A DNA stretch of 6,150 nt, taken from an uncultured Ruminococcus sp. Lineage in GTDB: Bacteria > Bacillota > Clostridia > Oscillospirales > Acutalibacteraceae. The notes under the pieces were generated by a model. The model did not search any database and was not told the DNA's origin. It saw nothing but the letters and a program-made list of their open reading frames with translations. Location of the stretch: the NCBI GenBank assembly GCA_905234305.1, contig CAJOHT010000063.1:1-6150 (forward strand). The letters are read 5' to 3'. The position numbers and the translations under genes are program-made. The first letter of the stretch is position 1. Each line of letters opens with the position of its first letter. This document shows positions 1 to 5,319 of the stretch, one piece after another.

Positions 1-64
1 TCTCGAAGGTATTGATACAACTGAAAATATGGATCGCTATGGTGAATCGGCTTGAAATCTGCAT
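1..64 (-). CDS. Rrf2 family transcriptional regulator, N-terminal fragment (runs off left edge)
   Basis: Reading leftward from an ATG at 64-62 gives 21 codons, MQISSRFTIAIHIFSCINTF followed by E, open to the window edge. The opening MQISSRFTIA.H....CI.TF is the characteristic first helix of Rrf2-type winged-helix regulators (YwnA/IscR/NsrR/CymR superfamily), which bind DNA as dimers and often repress their own and nearby genes. The start is well supported: a minus-strand AGGAGA Shine-Dalgarno (plus-strand 72-77) lies 7 nt upstream, and a consensus promoter lies just beyond. The cysteine-rich or ligand-binding part used to separate subfamilies is outside the window, so an iron-sulfur, nitric-oxide or cysteine-sensing role cannot be assigned. 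The gene diverges from the GNAT pair. Family assignment rests on a short but distinctive stretch. Confidence 0.75.
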   Translation of the reverse strand, partial: MQISSRFTIAIHIFSCINTFE

Positions 65-85
65 ATGAACATCTCCTACAAAGGG

Positions 86-114
86 AGTATAGCACTAACT
101 CGTTGTAAAGTCAA
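86..114 (-). promoter_or_regulatory. Sigma-A promoter of the Rrf2-type regulator
   Basis: On the minus strand, TTGACT (plus-strand 109-114) is followed by exactly 17 nt and then TATACT (plus-strand 86-91). A TGC sits directly before the -10, giving an extended -10. Both hexamers match consensus at five of six positions with ideal spacing. The predicted start of transcription is near 79-80, leaving a leader of only about 15 nt that carries the AGGAGA ribosome binding site. Confidence 0.8.
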
Positions 115-122
115 GTGTTACA
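104..122. promoter_or_regulatory. Candidate operator dyad over the -35 of the Rrf2 promoter
   Basis: TGTAA (104-108) and TTACA (118-122) form a perfect 5-bp inverted repeat separated by 9 bp. The dyad completely covers the minus-strand -35 hexamer. Rrf2 proteins commonly autorepress by binding dyads over their own promoter, so this is a sensible operator position. The arms are short and the central 9 bp are not symmetric, so the site is tentative. Confidence 0.35.
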
Positions 123-260
123 TCAAAGCATATTAAATACTGTCCGCAAATTGTGTTTTGACTGTTTCCGAAAGAATAAAACCGTAAATTGATTTTGTAT
201 ATAATAAGAAATAATAATCCGCCTGATACTAAAAAAACGCTTCCATTTCGGATAATGATT

Positions 261-269
261 TGCTATAAT
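261..269 (+). promoter_or_regulatory. Extended -10 promoter upstream of the GNAT pair
   Basis: TGC followed by a perfect TATAAT (264-269) forms an extended -10 element. The region 17 nt upstream (TTCCAT, 241-246) is a poor -35, which extended -10 promoters tolerate. Transcription would begin near 276, leaving a leader of about 100 nt before the first GNAT gene; I found no convincing riboswitch or attenuator fold in it. The rest of the 312-bp gap between the Rrf2 start and the GNAT start is AT-rich. It contains a second isolated TATAAT at 200-205 without a good -35, and otherwise nothing I can assign. Confidence 0.55.
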
Positions 270-376
270 TATACTATGCTGTGTCAGTGTTGTAAAAGAT
301 TTGTTGTATACTAAGTCAAAACGCTGATAAACAGAGCAGTAACGGTTTGTATAAAACGGGATTATGAGGTTAATTG

Positions 377-856
377 ATGGAAATAAAGGAATATAAAACG
401 GAAGATTTAGAACAGATGATAGAAATCTGGAATGAGGTTGTTGAGGAAGGAATTGCTTTTCCGCAGGAAGAAGTGTTGGACTTAGAACAGGGAGCTGAGT
501 TTTTTGCCTCGCAAAGTTACTGCGGAGTAGCGGTTGACGGCGGCAGGATTTACGGCTTGTATATACTTCATCCTAACAATATCGGAAGATGCGGCCATAT
601 ATGCAACGCAAGCTACGCCGTAGCTTCATACAGCCGCGGAAAGCATATCGGGGAAAAGCTGGTTTTGGATTGCATAAAAAAAGCAAAAGATATCGGATTT
701 AAGATATTACAGTTTAACGCCGTTGTCGAAAGCAACATTCACGCAAGACATCTTTATGAGAGAATCGGTTTTACTCAACTGGGCGTAATACCAAACGGGT
801 TTAGAATGAAGGACGGTAATTTTGAGAATATTTGTCCTTATTATATTGAGCTTTAA
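377..856 (+). CDS. GNAT family N-acetyltransferase
   Basis: A 159-residue single-domain acyltransferase expected to move an acetyl group from acetyl-CoA to an amine; the substrate is unknown. The fold is readable along the chain: an opening strand-helix (IKEYKTEDLEQMIEIWNEV, residues 3-21), the strand GRIYGLYIL near 56-64, motif A around 78-95 with the acetyl-CoA pyrophosphate loop R87-G-K-H-I-G92, and the C-terminal block NIHARHLYERIGF typical of the group containing YncA-like amino-acid acetyltransferases. ATG 377 is preferred over the adjacent TTG at 374, because GAGGT (366-370) lies 6 nt before the ATG and only 3 nt before the TTG. His90 occupies the place of the first glycine in the usual R/Q-x-x-G-x-G/A loop. 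A second GNAT gene follows 61 bp downstream. Cytoplasmic; no signal peptide. Confidence 0.85.
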   Translation: MEIKEYKTEDLEQMIEIWNEVVEEGIAFPQEEVLDLEQGAEFFASQSYCGVAVDGGRIYGLYILHPNNIGRCGHICNASYAVASYSRGKHIGEKLVLDCIKKAKDIGFKILQFNAVVESNIHARHLYERIGFTQLGVIPNGFRMKDGNFENICPYYIEL

Positions 857-917
857 ATCCCGATTTACAGCAAAAACGTCCCGCTAAATTATGATTTGAA
901 TAGTGAAGGTGATACAT

Positions 918-1361
918 TTGAAAGATTTAAAAGTGCTTCGGGCAGAAAAACTGTGGCAGCGCGCGGGAGCGTATTCTGTCAGGATCCAAGGTATGAATCG
1001 CCAGCACCATATAGCCCTGCAAGATGAGTTTGACGAGTATGACGGAGAAAAGAGTAAATATATAGTTCTGTTAGATGACGAATATCCTGTAGCGACCTGC
1101 CGATTTTATAAACTGGATGAATTCAGCGTTCTTATAGGACGTGTCGTTGTATTGCCCGAATACCGCGGAATGCGCCTAGGCAGCAAAGTAATAAGAGAAG
1201 CTGAAAACTGGATACGGGAACTCGGCTATAAAGAAATCAGAATCGACAGCAGGCTGGAAGCCGTCGGCTTTTATGAAAAGCTCGGCTATTCCCGTATTGA
1301 TGATGATATAATAAAAAGCTGGAGTTTTGATTGTAAGAGAATGCGTAAGAGTATAACCTAG
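918..1361 (+). CDS. GNAT family N-acetyltransferase (YjcF/ElaA-like)
   Basis: A single GNAT domain of 147 residues when started at TTG 918. The core reads IGRVVVLPEYRG then MRLGSKVI (residues 73-91), the beta-4/alpha-3 motif A that holds the acetyl-CoA pyrophosphate, followed by EAENWIRELGYKEIRIDSR and AVGFYEKLGY, the beta-6/alpha-4 closing block. The overall pattern resembles YjcF/ElaA-type acetyltransferases; the substrate is unknown. Start choice: AAGG (906-909), part of GAAGGTG, lies 8 nt before TTG 918, whereas the in-frame GTG codons at 903 and 909 overlap that site and have no ribosome binding site of their own. The longer form from 903 would have 152 residues. The acetyl-CoA loop is R83-G-M-R-L-G88, with arginine where glycine is usual. 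It is not an obvious recent duplicate of the upstream GNAT, since the sequences differ outside the shared motifs. Confidence 0.82.
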   Translation: MKDLKVLRAEKLWQRAGAYSVRIQGMNRQHHIALQDEFDEYDGEKSKYIVLLDDEYPVATCRFYKLDEFSVLIGRVVVLPEYRGMRLGSKVIREAENWIRELGYKEIRIDSRLEAVGFYEKLGYSRIDDDIIKSWSFDCKRMRKSIT

Positions 1362-1374
1362 GACACTCTGCCCG

Positions 1375-1403
1375 TTTACAACAGGTTGTTTTTGGTGTAT
1401 TAT
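1375..1403 (+). promoter_or_regulatory. Probable sigma-A promoter of tex
   Basis: TTTACA (1375-1380) and TATTAT (1398-1403) are separated by 17 nt, and each matches consensus at five of six positions. Transcription would start near 1410, giving a leader of roughly 75 nt that includes the Shine-Dalgarno sequence and the hairpin described at 1440-1486. Confidence 0.5.
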
Positions 1404-1439
1404 TTATAAAAGCAAAACAATCTGACAGTATTATATATG

Positions 1440-1486
1440 AAAGGAGAAGCAAGCATATTTAGTGAAAAAATGTGCTTGCCGATTAT
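1440..1486 (+). promoter_or_regulatory. Translation initiation region of tex with a hairpin between Shine-Dalgarno and ATG
   Basis: AAAGGAG (1440-1446) is the only strong ribosome binding site upstream of tex but lies 40 nt from ATG 1487. Between them, 1449-1460 pairs with 1468-1479: twelve consecutive pairs, eleven Watson-Crick and one G-U (1456 with 1472), around a 7-nt loop AGTGAAA (1461-1467). Removing the hairpin leaves AAAGGAG, then AA, then CGATTAT, then ATG, a 9-nt spacing that is ideal for initiation. The helix therefore plausibly bridges the two signals during ribosome binding. It could instead be a small palindrome that inserted here. The in-frame GTG at 1472 lies inside the stem and has no ribosome binding site at a usable distance. 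Confidence 0.65.
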
Positions 1487-3640
1487 ATGGATTATTCAGT
1501 TACTTTATCACAGTTATTTAACATTAAAGAGGAATACGCTCAGAATATTATTAACCTGCTGGACGACGGCAATACAATTCCCTTTATTGCCCGTTACCGA
1601 AAGGAAATGCACGGTTCTATGGACGACCAGCTTATCCGCGAATTCAGCGAGAAGCTGGAGTATCTGCGCGGACTTGACAAACGCAGAGAAGAGATTCGCG
1701 AGCTTATAAACAGCCAGGAACAGCTGACTGAGGAAATCAACTCGGCGCTCGATAAGGCTCAGACCTTGAGCGAGCTTGAGGATATTTACCGTCCGTTTAA
1801 GCCTAAAAGAAAAACAAGAGCTTCGGTTGCGAAGCAGCGCGGACTGGAGCCGCTGGCGCTCGAGATAATAAAGCAGGAAAAGGGATTCGAGCCTTTTAAA
1901 TACGCTGAGCAGTTTGTTGACGAGGAAAAGGAAGTTCCCTCAGCCCAGGACGCGGTTAACGGCGCTATGGATATAATCGCCGAGATGCTTTCCGATAACG
2001 CGGATATCCGTAAACGCCTGCGCTCTGTATTCCGTAGAATCGGTTCTCTTAAGTCCGTTACCTCGGAAGAGGAACAGGACAGCGTATATTCTAACTATTA
2101 TGATTATTCCGAACCTGTAAAAAAGATAGCGGGTCATCGTGTCCTTGCCGTGAACAGAGGAGAAAAAGAGGGTTTCCTTAAGGTCGGTATCGTGCTTGAC
2201 AGTGAAGAGCCTCTTAGTGTTATTAACCGCGAGCTTGACAAAGGTACAAATGACTTATGTTCCGATATTCTGAGAGCCGCGGGAGAGGATGCGTATACAA
2301 GACTAATTTTCCCGTCAATCGAGCGTGAGATCCGCGCTGAACTGACTGAAACCGCCGCTGAAAACGCGATGAAAGTATTTGCCGTTAACCTTAAACAGCT
2401 TCTTATGCAGCCGCCCGTAAAGGGAAAAACTGTCTTAGGACTTGACCCTGGTTATCGCACAGGCTGTAAGGTCGCCGTAGTTGACGATACAGGCAAGGTG
2501 CTTGATACCGCGGTAATTTATCCCACCCATTCCGAGCAGAAAATCGCTCAGTCAAAAAGAAAGCTGCTCGAGCTTATTAAAAAGCATAATGTAGATATTA
2601 TCTCTATCGGTAACGGTACGGCAAGCAAAGAAACCGAGATGTTTGCCGCCGACGCAATTAAGGAAGCTGACCATAAGGTGTATTATATGGTTGTAAGCGA
2701 GGCGGGAGCTTCGGTCTATTCAGCCTCAAAGCTAGCCGCTAATGAGCTTCCCGAGCTTGACTTAACGCTCAGGAGCGCTGTGTCTATCGCCAGAAGGCTT
2801 CAGGATCCGCTTGCGGAGCTTGTTAAAATCGAACCTAAGGCAATCGGAGTAGGGCAGTATCAGCACGATATGCCGCAAAAAAGACTTGGAGAAACTCTTG
2901 ACGGCGTTGTTGAGGACTGCGTAAACTCTGTCGGCGCTGATTTGAACACAGCCTCGCCCGCTTTGCTTTTAAGAGTATCGGGACTTAACTCGACCGTGTG
3001 CAAAAATATTGTCGCTTACCGTGAGGAAAACGGAGCGTTCTCATCGCGAGCGGAATTGAAAAAGGTCCCGAAGCTCGGACCGAAAGCGTTTGAACAATGC
3101 GCGGGCTTTTTACGGGTACCCGAAAGCCGTAATCCGCTCGATAATACAGGAGTTCACCCCGAGAGCTATGCTACGGCGAAGGAGCTTCTTAAGTTAGCGG
3201 GGTATACAGATAAAGAGATAAAAACAGCTAAATTCAACGACCTTCCGTCAAAAATTATAAAATTCGGCACAAAGGACCTCGCCGAAAAGCTCGGTATAGG
3301 GCTTCCTACGCTTCTTGATATTGTGCAGGAGCTTTCTAAGCCCGGACGGGATCCGCGTGACGAAATGCCTAAACCGATGCTGCGTTCGGACGTACTCGAT
3401 ATAAACGACCTTAAAGAAGGTATGGAGCTTACGGGAACGGTGAGGAATGTAATTGACTTCGGCGCGTTTATTGATATCGGCGTCCATCAGGACGGACTGG
3501 TACATATCTCCCAAATCTGCGATAAATTCCTTAAACATCCGTCGGAGGTTCTTAAAGTCGGCGATATAGTTAAAGTAAAAATACTTTCGGTAGACGTTAA
3601 GAAAAACCGAATCTCGCTGACTATGCGCGGCGTAAGTTGA
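1487..3640 (+). CDS. tex: Tex-family RNA-binding transcription accessory protein
   Basis: A 717-residue cytoplasmic nucleic-acid-binding protein of the Tex/YhgF family, close to the usual length. Domains in order: a helical Tex N-terminal region (about 1-190) with the hallmark GNTIPFIARYRKE near 28-40 and DIYRPFKPKRKTRA near 100-115; a YqgF/RNase H-like domain starting at G318-L-D-P-G-Y-R-T-G; the signature IGVGQYQHD (453-461); a helix-hairpin-helix region (about 490-550, ending VPKLGPKAFEQCAGFLRV); and a C-terminal S1 RNA-binding domain (about 642-714, with GTVRNVIDFGAFIDIG and DGLVHIS). Family members bind nucleic acids and affect transcription; a nuclease role for the YqgF domain has not been established as far as I know. 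ATG 1487 is chosen because the encoded N-terminus, MDYSVTLSQLFNIKEE, fits the family and the Shine-Dalgarno sits at the right distance once the intervening hairpin is folded. GTG 1472 would add five residues. Confidence 0.95.
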   Translation: MDYSVTLSQLFNIKEEYAQNIINLLDDGNTIPFIARYRKEMHGSMDDQLIREFSEKLEYLRGLDKRREEIRELINSQEQLTEEINSALDKAQTLSELEDIYRPFKPKRKTRASVAKQRGLEPLALEIIKQEKGFEPFKYAEQFVDEEKEVPSAQDAVNGAMDIIAEMLSDNADIRKRLRSVFRRIGSLKSVTSEEEQDSVYSNYYDYSEPVKKIAGHRVLAVNRGEKEGFLKVGIVLDSEEPLSVINRELDKGTNDLCSDILRAAGEDAYTRLIFPSIEREIRAELTETAAENAMKVFAVNLKQLLMQPPVKGKTVLGLDPGYRTGCKVAVVDDTGKVLDTAVIYPTHSEQKIAQSKRKLLELIKKHNVDIISIGNGTASKETEMFAADAIKEADHKVYYMVVSEAGASVYSASKLAANELPELDLTLRSAVSIARRLQDPLAELVKIEPKAIGVGQYQHDMPQKRLGETLDGVVEDCVNSVGADLNTASPALLLRVSGLNSTVCKNIVAYREENGAFSSRAELKKVPKLGPKAFEQCAGFLRVPESRNPLDNTGVHPESYATAKELLKLAGYTDKEIKTAKFNDLPSKIIKFGTKDLAEKLGIGLPTLLDIVQELSKPGRDPRDEMPKPMLRSDVLDINDLKEGMELTGTVRNVIDFGAFIDIGVHQDGLVHISQICDKFLKHPSEVLKVGDIVKVKILSVDVKKNRISLTMRGVS

Positions 3641-3691
3641 ATATAATGATTTACGTTGCAAAACAATTATAGTTGAAACAGGAGGAAAAAT

Positions 3692-4216
3692 ATGGAATTA
3701 ATACAGAGCTTTTCGGTAGACCATACCCGCATTGTACCTGGTATTTTTACCAGCAGAATCGATAGTTTAGGCGGGGATTCGGTAACAACCTATGATATAA
3801 GGCTAAAAAAACCTAACAGGGAGCCTGTCATTGATGTTGCGGCGATGCATTCGCTGGAGCATATTATCGCGACTTATCTTCGTAATGACCCCGACTGGAA
3901 GGATGACGTTATTTACTGGGGACCTATGGGCTGCCTTACCGGATTTTACCTTATTCTTAAAGGCAGCCGCGCTCCGCGGGAGATTTATGATTTGATCCTA
4001 AGCGCTTTCAAATCCGTAGACAAAGCGGAGGATGTTCCTGGCGCGACTGAGGTAAATTGCGGACACTACCTTATGCATAATCTGAAGATGGCAAAATGGT
4101 ACGCGGACGAGTTTGCTTCTTATCTTGAAGCGAACGCACAAAGCGCCGATATTTTTGAGTACCCTAAGACCGAGCGGCTTGTGACAGATAACGGACAGCA
4201 TTTTTTCGATTCATAA
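3692..4216 (+). CDS. luxS: S-ribosylhomocysteine lyase LuxS
   Basis: LuxS splits S-ribosylhomocysteine into homocysteine and 4,5-dihydroxy-2,3-pentanedione, the precursor of autoinducer-2. This completes the activated methyl cycle after the Pfs nucleosidase. All diagnostic residues are present: the metal ligands H53 and H57 in H53-S-L-E-H57, the general-base glutamate E56, the catalytic cysteine C81 in GPMGC, and the third metal ligand C123 in TEVNCGHY. The N-terminal SFSVDHT (6-12) is the substrate-pocket segment. At 174 residues it is slightly longer than the usual 150-160, the excess being a C-terminal tail after about residue 150. The start is firm: AGGAGG (3680-3685) lies 6 nt before the ATG. 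It sits 51 bp after tex with no terminator between, so co-transcription is likely; no pfs, metK or cysteine-pathway gene is visible nearby. Cytoplasmic, normally a homodimer. Confidence 0.96.
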   Translation: MELIQSFSVDHTRIVPGIFTSRIDSLGGDSVTTYDIRLKKPNREPVIDVAAMHSLEHIIATYLRNDPDWKDDVIYWGPMGCLTGFYLILKGSRAPREIYDLILSAFKSVDKAEDVPGATEVNCGHYLMHNLKMAKWYADEFASYLEANAQSADIFEYPKTERLVTDNGQHFFDS

Positions 4217-4227
4217 ACGCTATAAAT

Positions 4228-4243
4228 TACTATAGTTATAGTA
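4228..4243. repeat. Perfect 7-bp inverted repeat upstream of the AlkD-like gene
   Basis: TACTATA (4228-4234) and TATAGTA (4237-4243) are exact reverse complements separated by GT. The palindrome lies 29 bp before the AlkD-like start codon and contains two TATAGT hexamers (4231-4236, 4237-4242), either of which could act as a -10. No T-run follows, so it is not an intrinsic terminator. It could be an operator over a weak internal promoter. The sequence is AT-rich, so chance is a real alternative. Confidence 0.35.
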
Positions 4244-4271
4244 GAATTTTAAAGAAGAACGGGGCAGAGCA

Positions 4272-4943
4272 ATGACTTTATTCGACAGACTTATTGAAGT
4301 AAAAGACGATGAATACAAAAGTTTTCAAGCAAAACTTGTTCCGAATATACCGCCTGAGACTATTATAGGCGTAAGAACTCCGCAGATGAGAAAAATCGCG
4401 AAAGAGGTTTTTGAAAGCGATTACAGAGATGAGTTTTTAAACAATCTCCCTCATAAATACTACGAAGAGAATCTTATTCATTTTTTTGTATTGGCGTTGA
4501 TTAAGGATTTTGACGAATGCGTTAGTATGGTGGAGGAATTCCTCCCTTATATCGATTGCTGGCCTGTATCGGATCAGGCAACCCCGAAGTCATTTAAAAA
4601 GAATCATCAAAAGCTTTTGCCGTATATAAAAAAGTGGATTGCGTCGCAACATATTTATACCGCAAGATTCGGAATCCGAATGCTGATGAATGAATTCCTC
4701 GGCGAGGATTTTAAGGAAGAATATTTAGAGCTTGTGGCGTCGAAAAAGGGCGAGGATTATTATCTCAAAATGATGATCGCGTGGTATTTCGCGACGGCTC
4801 TCGCGAAAAGATACGACGAGAGCGTTAAGTATATTGAAAACCGCAGGTTAGATGAATGGGTACATAAAAAGGCTATCCAAAAGGCGGTAGAGAGCTATAG
4901 GGTAACGGATGAACATAAAAAATACCTTAAGAGCTTAAGATAA
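4272..4943 (+). CDS. DNA alkylation repair protein, AlkD-like HEAT-repeat glycosylase
   Basis: A 223-residue, wholly helical protein of the AlkC/AlkD family, whose members remove N3- and N7-alkylated purines from DNA without flipping the base. The segments GVRTPQMRKIAKEVF (33-47), YYEENLIHFFVLALI (63-77), DCWPVSDQATPKSF (95-108) and YYLKMMIAWYFATALAKR (163-180) follow the HEAT-like repeat pattern. By motif comparison with Bacillus cereus AlkD (W109, D113, R148, W187), the DNA-contacting and catalytic positions appear as W97, D101, R132 and W171; this alignment was made by eye. The W-to-D and R-to-W spacings match exactly, while D-to-R is four residues shorter. The ribosome binding site is weak (GGGG at 4261-4264, 7 nt before ATG). 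It follows luxS by 55 bp and ends 19 bp before a strong terminator, so it is the last gene of the run. Confidence 0.88.
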   Translation: MTLFDRLIEVKDDEYKSFQAKLVPNIPPETIIGVRTPQMRKIAKEVFESDYRDEFLNNLPHKYYEENLIHFFVLALIKDFDECVSMVEEFLPYIDCWPVSDQATPKSFKKNHQKLLPYIKKWIASQHIYTARFGIRMLMNEFLGEDFKEEYLELVASKKGEDYYLKMMIAWYFATALAKRYDESVKYIENRRLDEWVHKKAIQKAVESYRVTDEHKKYLKSLR

Positions 4944-4962
4944 AGAATAATAAACATATAAT

Positions 4963-5007
4963 AAAGCATAACCGCCGATTTATCGGTAGTTATGCTTTCG
5001 TTTTTTT
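4963..5007 (+). terminator. Intrinsic terminator after the AlkD-like gene
   Basis: AAAGCATAAC (4963-4972) pairs perfectly with GTTATGCTTT (4989-4998). After one C-A mismatch and one G-T wobble the stem continues with CCGA/TCGG up to a TTTA loop. The helix is followed by CG and seven T residues (5001-5007). It ends the tex-luxS-alkylation-repair run. Confidence 0.92.
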
Positions 5008-5059
5008 GTAAAAGGTAAAATGATTTTTGTTTTAACGTTTCGCTTTAGTTACGCCTTCG

Positions 5060-5081
5060 TTATATAATATCTGCTGAACAA
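5060..5081 (+). repeat. Left terminal inverted repeat of the hairpin-rich element
   Basis: Pairs with 5297-5318: nine exact positions, then thirteen with four transition differences, keeping CTGAA and AA. A further inverted, partial copy of this end occurs at 5200-5212 (AGCAGAT then TTATAA), so the left end can pair with either the middle or the right end of the element. Confidence 0.65.
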
Positions 5082-5296
5082 TTCAAAAACATAGAAATCA
5101 TCTTACATTATAACAGTTTTTGAATTGTTTAAGTGCAAGGGTTTTGAAGGTTTACGGAAAAAACTCTTGCACCACGCAAAGAAACGCTTTCTTTGCGAGA
5201 GCAGATTTATAAAGGTTTACTGAAGCAAAACGCAGTTTTTGAGCCAAAACACAATCCTGATTGTGTTTTGGTAAAACGACGACGGCGTGGCGTCGT

Positions 5297-5318
5297 TTAT
5301 TCAGTAAACATTATATAA
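5297..5318 (-). repeat. Right terminal inverted repeat of the hairpin-rich element
   Basis: Reverse complement of the left end at 18 of 22 positions. Its inner part, TTCAGTAAAC (5300-5309), is also an exact reverse complement of 5215-5224, so it can close the right half of the element by itself. It ends one base before the stop codon of the GGDEF remnant. Confidence 0.65.
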
Positions 5319-5319
5319 A

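Larger units (their letters stand above)
5060..5318. mobile_element. MITE-like or structured-RNA element with inverted ends and nested hairpins
   Basis: A 259-bp non-coding block. Its ends are inverted repeats: 5060-5081 matches the reverse complement of 5297-5318 at 18 of 22 positions, and all four differences are transitions. The outer 9 bp (TTATATAAT/ATTATATAA) are perfect, and TTATATAA also occurs directly at both ends, so it could be a target duplication. Internal helices are 5069-5075/5200-5206 (7 bp), 5077-5090/5116-5129 (14 bp, perfect), 5133-5145/5160-5172 (13 bp, one G-U), 5175-5184/5188-5197 (10 bp, 3-nt loop), 5215-5224/5300-5309 (10 bp, perfect), 5244-5255/5260-5271 (12 bp, perfect, CCTG loop) and 5274-5281/5291-5298 (8 bp). 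No transposase or sizeable open frame lies inside, and no convincing promoter precedes it. A miniature transposable element moved in trans is the simplest reading; a structured non-coding RNA is the main alternative. I do not recognise it as a known family. Confidence 0.6.

Noticed and set aside
276..376. Riboswitch or attenuator in the 100-nt leader of the first GNAT gene
   Set aside because: I could find no stable stem or known aptamer core; only short, weak complementarities.
1378..1393. Possible terminator after the second GNAT (ACAA-CAGG-TTGT then a T-run)
   Set aside because: Only four base pairs with a 4-nt loop; too weak, and it overlaps the likely tex promoter region.
1472..1474. 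GTG at 1472 as the start of tex
   Set aside because: It lies inside the predicted hairpin stem, has no ribosome binding site within normal range, and adds only LADY before the family-like MDYS start; ATG 1487 fits better.
1437..1709. A 90-codon plus-strand frame starting at ATG 1437, overlapping the start of tex
   Set aside because: It is out of frame with tex, its peptide resembles no family, its ATG precedes the AAAGGAG site, and the overlapping tex frame is plainly the conserved one.
1940..2137. Minus-strand frame within tex
   Set aside because: Shadow of tex coding sequence; no ribosome binding site or recognisable domain.
3248..3661. A 137-codon minus-strand open frame antisense to the 3' end of tex
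   Set aside because: The peptide is not recognisable and the frame is explained by codon bias of the tex S1 region on the other strand.
5060..5068. TATAAT at 5063-5068 as a promoter for the hairpin-rich element
   Set aside because: No acceptable -35 at 16-19 nt upstream and no TGn extension; the hexamer is better explained as part of the terminal repeat.
5060..5318. CRISPR array or tracrRNA in the hairpin-rich block
   Set aside because: There are no regularly spaced identical direct repeats and no cas genes nearby; the symmetry is inverted repeats with different sequences.
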